From Saccoglossus kowalevskii (lineage: Eukaryota; Hemichordata; Enteropneusta; Harrimaniidae), in the NCBI RefSeq assembly GCF_000003605.2, contig NW_003158733.1, forward strand, positions 254,646-291,713: DNA of 37,068 nucleotides. Reading direction: 5' to 3'. The stretch's first letter is position 1; every line of letters starts with the position of its first letter. The notes beneath the pieces were generated by a model. The model was not told the origin of the DNA, searched no databases, and saw only the letters and a list, made by a program, of their open reading frames with translations. The translations under genes were made by a program, and so were the position numbers. Of the stretch, positions 34,809 to 37,068 are shown piece after piece.

Positions 34809-35633
34809 ATTGTATCGTCACGACAGATGAGATGAACTCGGCTTAAACATGTTTGGTTTAACCTTTCTACAAACTGAACGACGCAGGAGTCAACTGAGTT
34901 TGAAATTCTATTTTTTCTTTTATCACGCCACTCATTTTTACTTTCTAATGGTTCATCTTTTAATGCCACACATGTTCCCGCCAAAATATCGTTGTAAATA
35001 AAAACATTTTCATGTATATTTCTAAAACACCTTTGTTAAATTCAAAAAGTGGCAAGCAAAAGCTGACAGTGCGTTTAAATAAAAACACGCTCTGACTAAT
35101 CGGAATGGCGTATTCAGGCAGGTGATAATATAATATCATACTTTAAACACTGTACGGATTATGAAAAATCTCAGAATAGATAAACCCCCAAAGCTGTGAT
35201 AGTGGTTGGTAAAAAATCCGTAAAAAGGTTCTGCCGATGAGTTCCGAAACGTTTCGAGCTATTCCGATGTTAATATTTAATGTTCGAAATTCAACACAAT
35301 AATTCGGTTTGGATGAATTATTGACAGTATTTCGCTTAAATCACTGCGTGTTAAATCTTTTTCGTAATTCCTAAATCAGTCTTATTCACGAGTAGTGAAT
35401 TAAGCAGAATCTACGCTCAAACTTCGACATATGTATTCAAACCAACGTTTTAACAATACTGACACTTCGTCAGATAAAAGCTAGCCTTGCTGAAGTTGTA
35501 TATTATAATAAATTACGTTTTGGCATTGGTTATGAGTATATTTACTTCTACTCACAGATTTTTTAGGTTAGCTAGAGCTATAGTTGGACTAGTAATTCTA
35601 ATATTCTGTACACTTAATAATGAATCGCTAATC

Positions 35634-35635
<2 letters not shown>

Positions 35636-35700
<65 letters not shown>
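35636..35700. repeat. (TTA)n microsatellite, about 21.7 units
   Basis: 65 bases of uninterrupted TTA repeat. Its length and perfection suggest it is polymorphic. It creates the poly-Tyr run in a 94-codon frame (35487-35771), which I therefore reject as a gene. Confidence 0.97.
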
Positions 35701-36848
35701 GCTATTTAATACTGATAAGTTTCATTTTAGGCATAGTAATATTTCAATACACATACTACAATTGCAATTAGCTGACATAAATTCAAAATAAGTGTAATTC
35801 ACACTGATAATGTTGTGAAGTATATGCCAATTTGACATACAAATGGTTTCATTTTTACTTAGCGTACTGTATTACAGATCAACAATGAATTAATTATGGC
35901 TGTACTACATACGGACAGCAGTGTCTCGTAATTGTACAACGTGATCCCAGGGAACGGGAGTATACCCTTTACATACTGCATACACACGGAAGCATGTGAT
36001 ACGAGGGGCATTACAAACACACTATGTGTTATAGATGCAGAGCTGTGGTCGCCGCCTACAGCGTAAATAAACAGGGTTGTTTGTATGCGTTATCTCAAAC
36101 GCGAACACCTCCTTTAAACTTGTTAATATTACATGATCTCATGAATCCATGTGAATGTTATTGTAATAATATAACAGCGCCAACAGCGGCGGCGTATGCT
36201 CATTTGCAGATATTTCCTGTTTCTGCGTATCAGCGTACAATATGCTACCTGTAACGAATACATTAGTTAGTGTTATATACAAAATGCCTATCAAGTGTCA
36301 TATTAGTGCAGCTAACAGATGTGAACTATTTCATAGTCACATGGCAGGATTATTAATCATCCATCTCATTATAATATATAACGATGACGTGCAACTGCGA
36401 TTCCATAGCCTACTACTGTCGTGGACGAGTACTCATAGACTTACATTACCGTACGCTTACAAATGCCCCCCCCCCCAAAAAAAAACACCGATCAACCAGA
36501 CGGTGATTTGTGGTGACAGGGTTCAGCGAAAATACATGTCAAGGTGAAATAACCGAGAAATATACCACCATTGCCTTTATGGAGCTACGCTTTTTTGTTT
36601 TAACTGAATTGGTACAGGACGGCAAATCTTTCCGGCACGCGTCACACAGAAAGTGTTAATGATGCGTTAAATGTGTTAGTAATACATAACCTATATAGTG
36701 TTGATGCGAACCAATAGTTTATTTTACATCTGTTAACAATTGATATACCAATATTGATGTATCTGTCTGCTATACCACTAGGACATCTGAAAAAGCACGA
36801 TGCAGTGAGGTTCGGTCAAAATTTTATATTCTTACACTTACATTGTAG
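35701..36848. other. AT-rich non-coding stretch before the satellite
   Basis: No gene is recognised. The frames 36024-36254 (76 codons, ATG start) and 36242-36547 (101 codons) overlap each other and have no domain. The last part (36820-36848) contains ACTTACATTGTAG, a degenerate edge copy of the satellite that follows. Confidence 0.5.
36466..36485. repeat. Poly-C (11) joined to poly-A (9)
   Basis: Eleven C directly followed by nine A. It is the third poly-C run of at least ten in the window, all on the same strand. Confidence 0.85.
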
Positions 36849-37068
36849 ACTTACATTATCAGTAATGTATGTACAGTTAGGTTTGATAACAGTGTACACT
36901 TACATTCTCAGTAACGTATGTACAGTTAGATTTGATAACAGTGTACACTTACTTTATCAGTAACGTATGTACAGTTAGGTTTGATAACAGTGTACACTTA
37001 CATTATCAGTAATGCATGTACAGTTAGGTTTGATAACAGTGTACACTTACATTATCAGTAACGTATGT
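36849..37068. repeat. 49-bp tandem satellite running off the window
   Basis: Copies start at 36849, 36898, 36947, 36996 and 37045, exactly 49 bp apart; four are complete and the fifth is cut by the window edge. Copies differ by one to four substitutions and no indels. Each unit contains ATGTACAGTTA and GTGTACACTTAC. The two halves of a unit (about 24-25 bp) align to each other with roughly two thirds identity, so the monomer looks like an old dimer. It is not a CRISPR array: there are no unique spacers between copies. Confidence 0.95.

Larger units (their letters stand above)
33031..35635. other. AT-rich non-coding stretch
   Basis: No gene is recognised. The 33369-33704 frame (111 codons) begins at GTG, its first ATG being at 33402, and encodes no domain I know. 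Small repeats: GTACGCTG twice at 33929-33944, TAGAAAGCGAG twice at 34413-34434, and (TA)9 at 34791-34808. GGCGCCCTCTCGCGA near 33090 is a short GC-rich patch of unknown meaning. Confidence 0.5.

Noticed and set aside
35487..35771. Frame with a long poly-Tyr run
   Set aside because: It is the (TTA)n microsatellite read in one frame.
36849..37068. Possible CRISPR array
   Set aside because: The 49-bp units abut each other; there are no variable spacers, and the context is eukaryotic.

Overview
The window looks like non-coding nuclear DNA from an animal, probably an invertebrate. It is AT-rich (roughly one third G+C by eye). It carries microsatellites, homopolymer runs, a tandem satellite, remnants of small inverted-repeat elements, and one run of 269 N marking an assembly gap (21716-21984). 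No reading frame exceeds about 116 codons. The longest ones begin at non-ATG codons, cross simple repeats, or overlap equally long antisense frames. There is no prokaryotic gene packing, Shine-Dalgarno spacing or operon, and no rRNA, intact tRNA or CRISPR array that I can see. A mollusc-like marine invertebrate would fit, but nothing in the sequence proves it. I call no intact protein-coding gene.

Layout. 1-6.8 kb: unique AT-rich sequence with a solitary GC-rich terminal-repeat-like motif near 1.24 kb, short tandem duplications and isolated palindromes. 6.88-7.13 kb: a minus-strand tRNA-derived SINE-like head beside a short cysteine-rich open frame. 9.8-11.9 kb: a hairpin cluster, two poly-C runs, an inverted low-complexity pair and a diverged direct repeat with copies about 300 bp apart. 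14.44-14.58 kb: a compact element with about 33-bp GC-rich terminal inverted repeats bordered by TTAA; the 1.24 kb motif is related to its ends. 16-18 kb: short diverged dispersed repeats. 20.1-20.4 kb: a minus-strand frame ending in a decayed CCHC zinc-knuckle-like motif and interrupted by a (GTC)n microsatellite. 21.5-21.7 kb: a CRE, a TATA box and an ATG in good Kozak context that runs straight into the gap. 31.2-31.75 kb: a short palindrome with 7-bp flanking direct repeats, then three CACGTG boxes just upstream of a TATA box. 32.87-33.03 kb: a strongly T-rich tract ending in a good 3' splice-site sequence. 35.6 kb: a long (TTA)n. 36.85 kb to the window end: a 49-bp tandem satellite that continues past the edge.

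No genes can be shown to work together here. The best candidate transcription units are the two TATA-containing regions (21.5 and 31.6 kb) and the splice acceptor at 33.03 kb; the last two lie on the same strand about 1.4 kb apart. The full CRE palindrome TGACGTCA and the E-box CACGTG both occur more often than base composition predicts. These are sequence-level leads. None amounts to a demonstrated new biological system.
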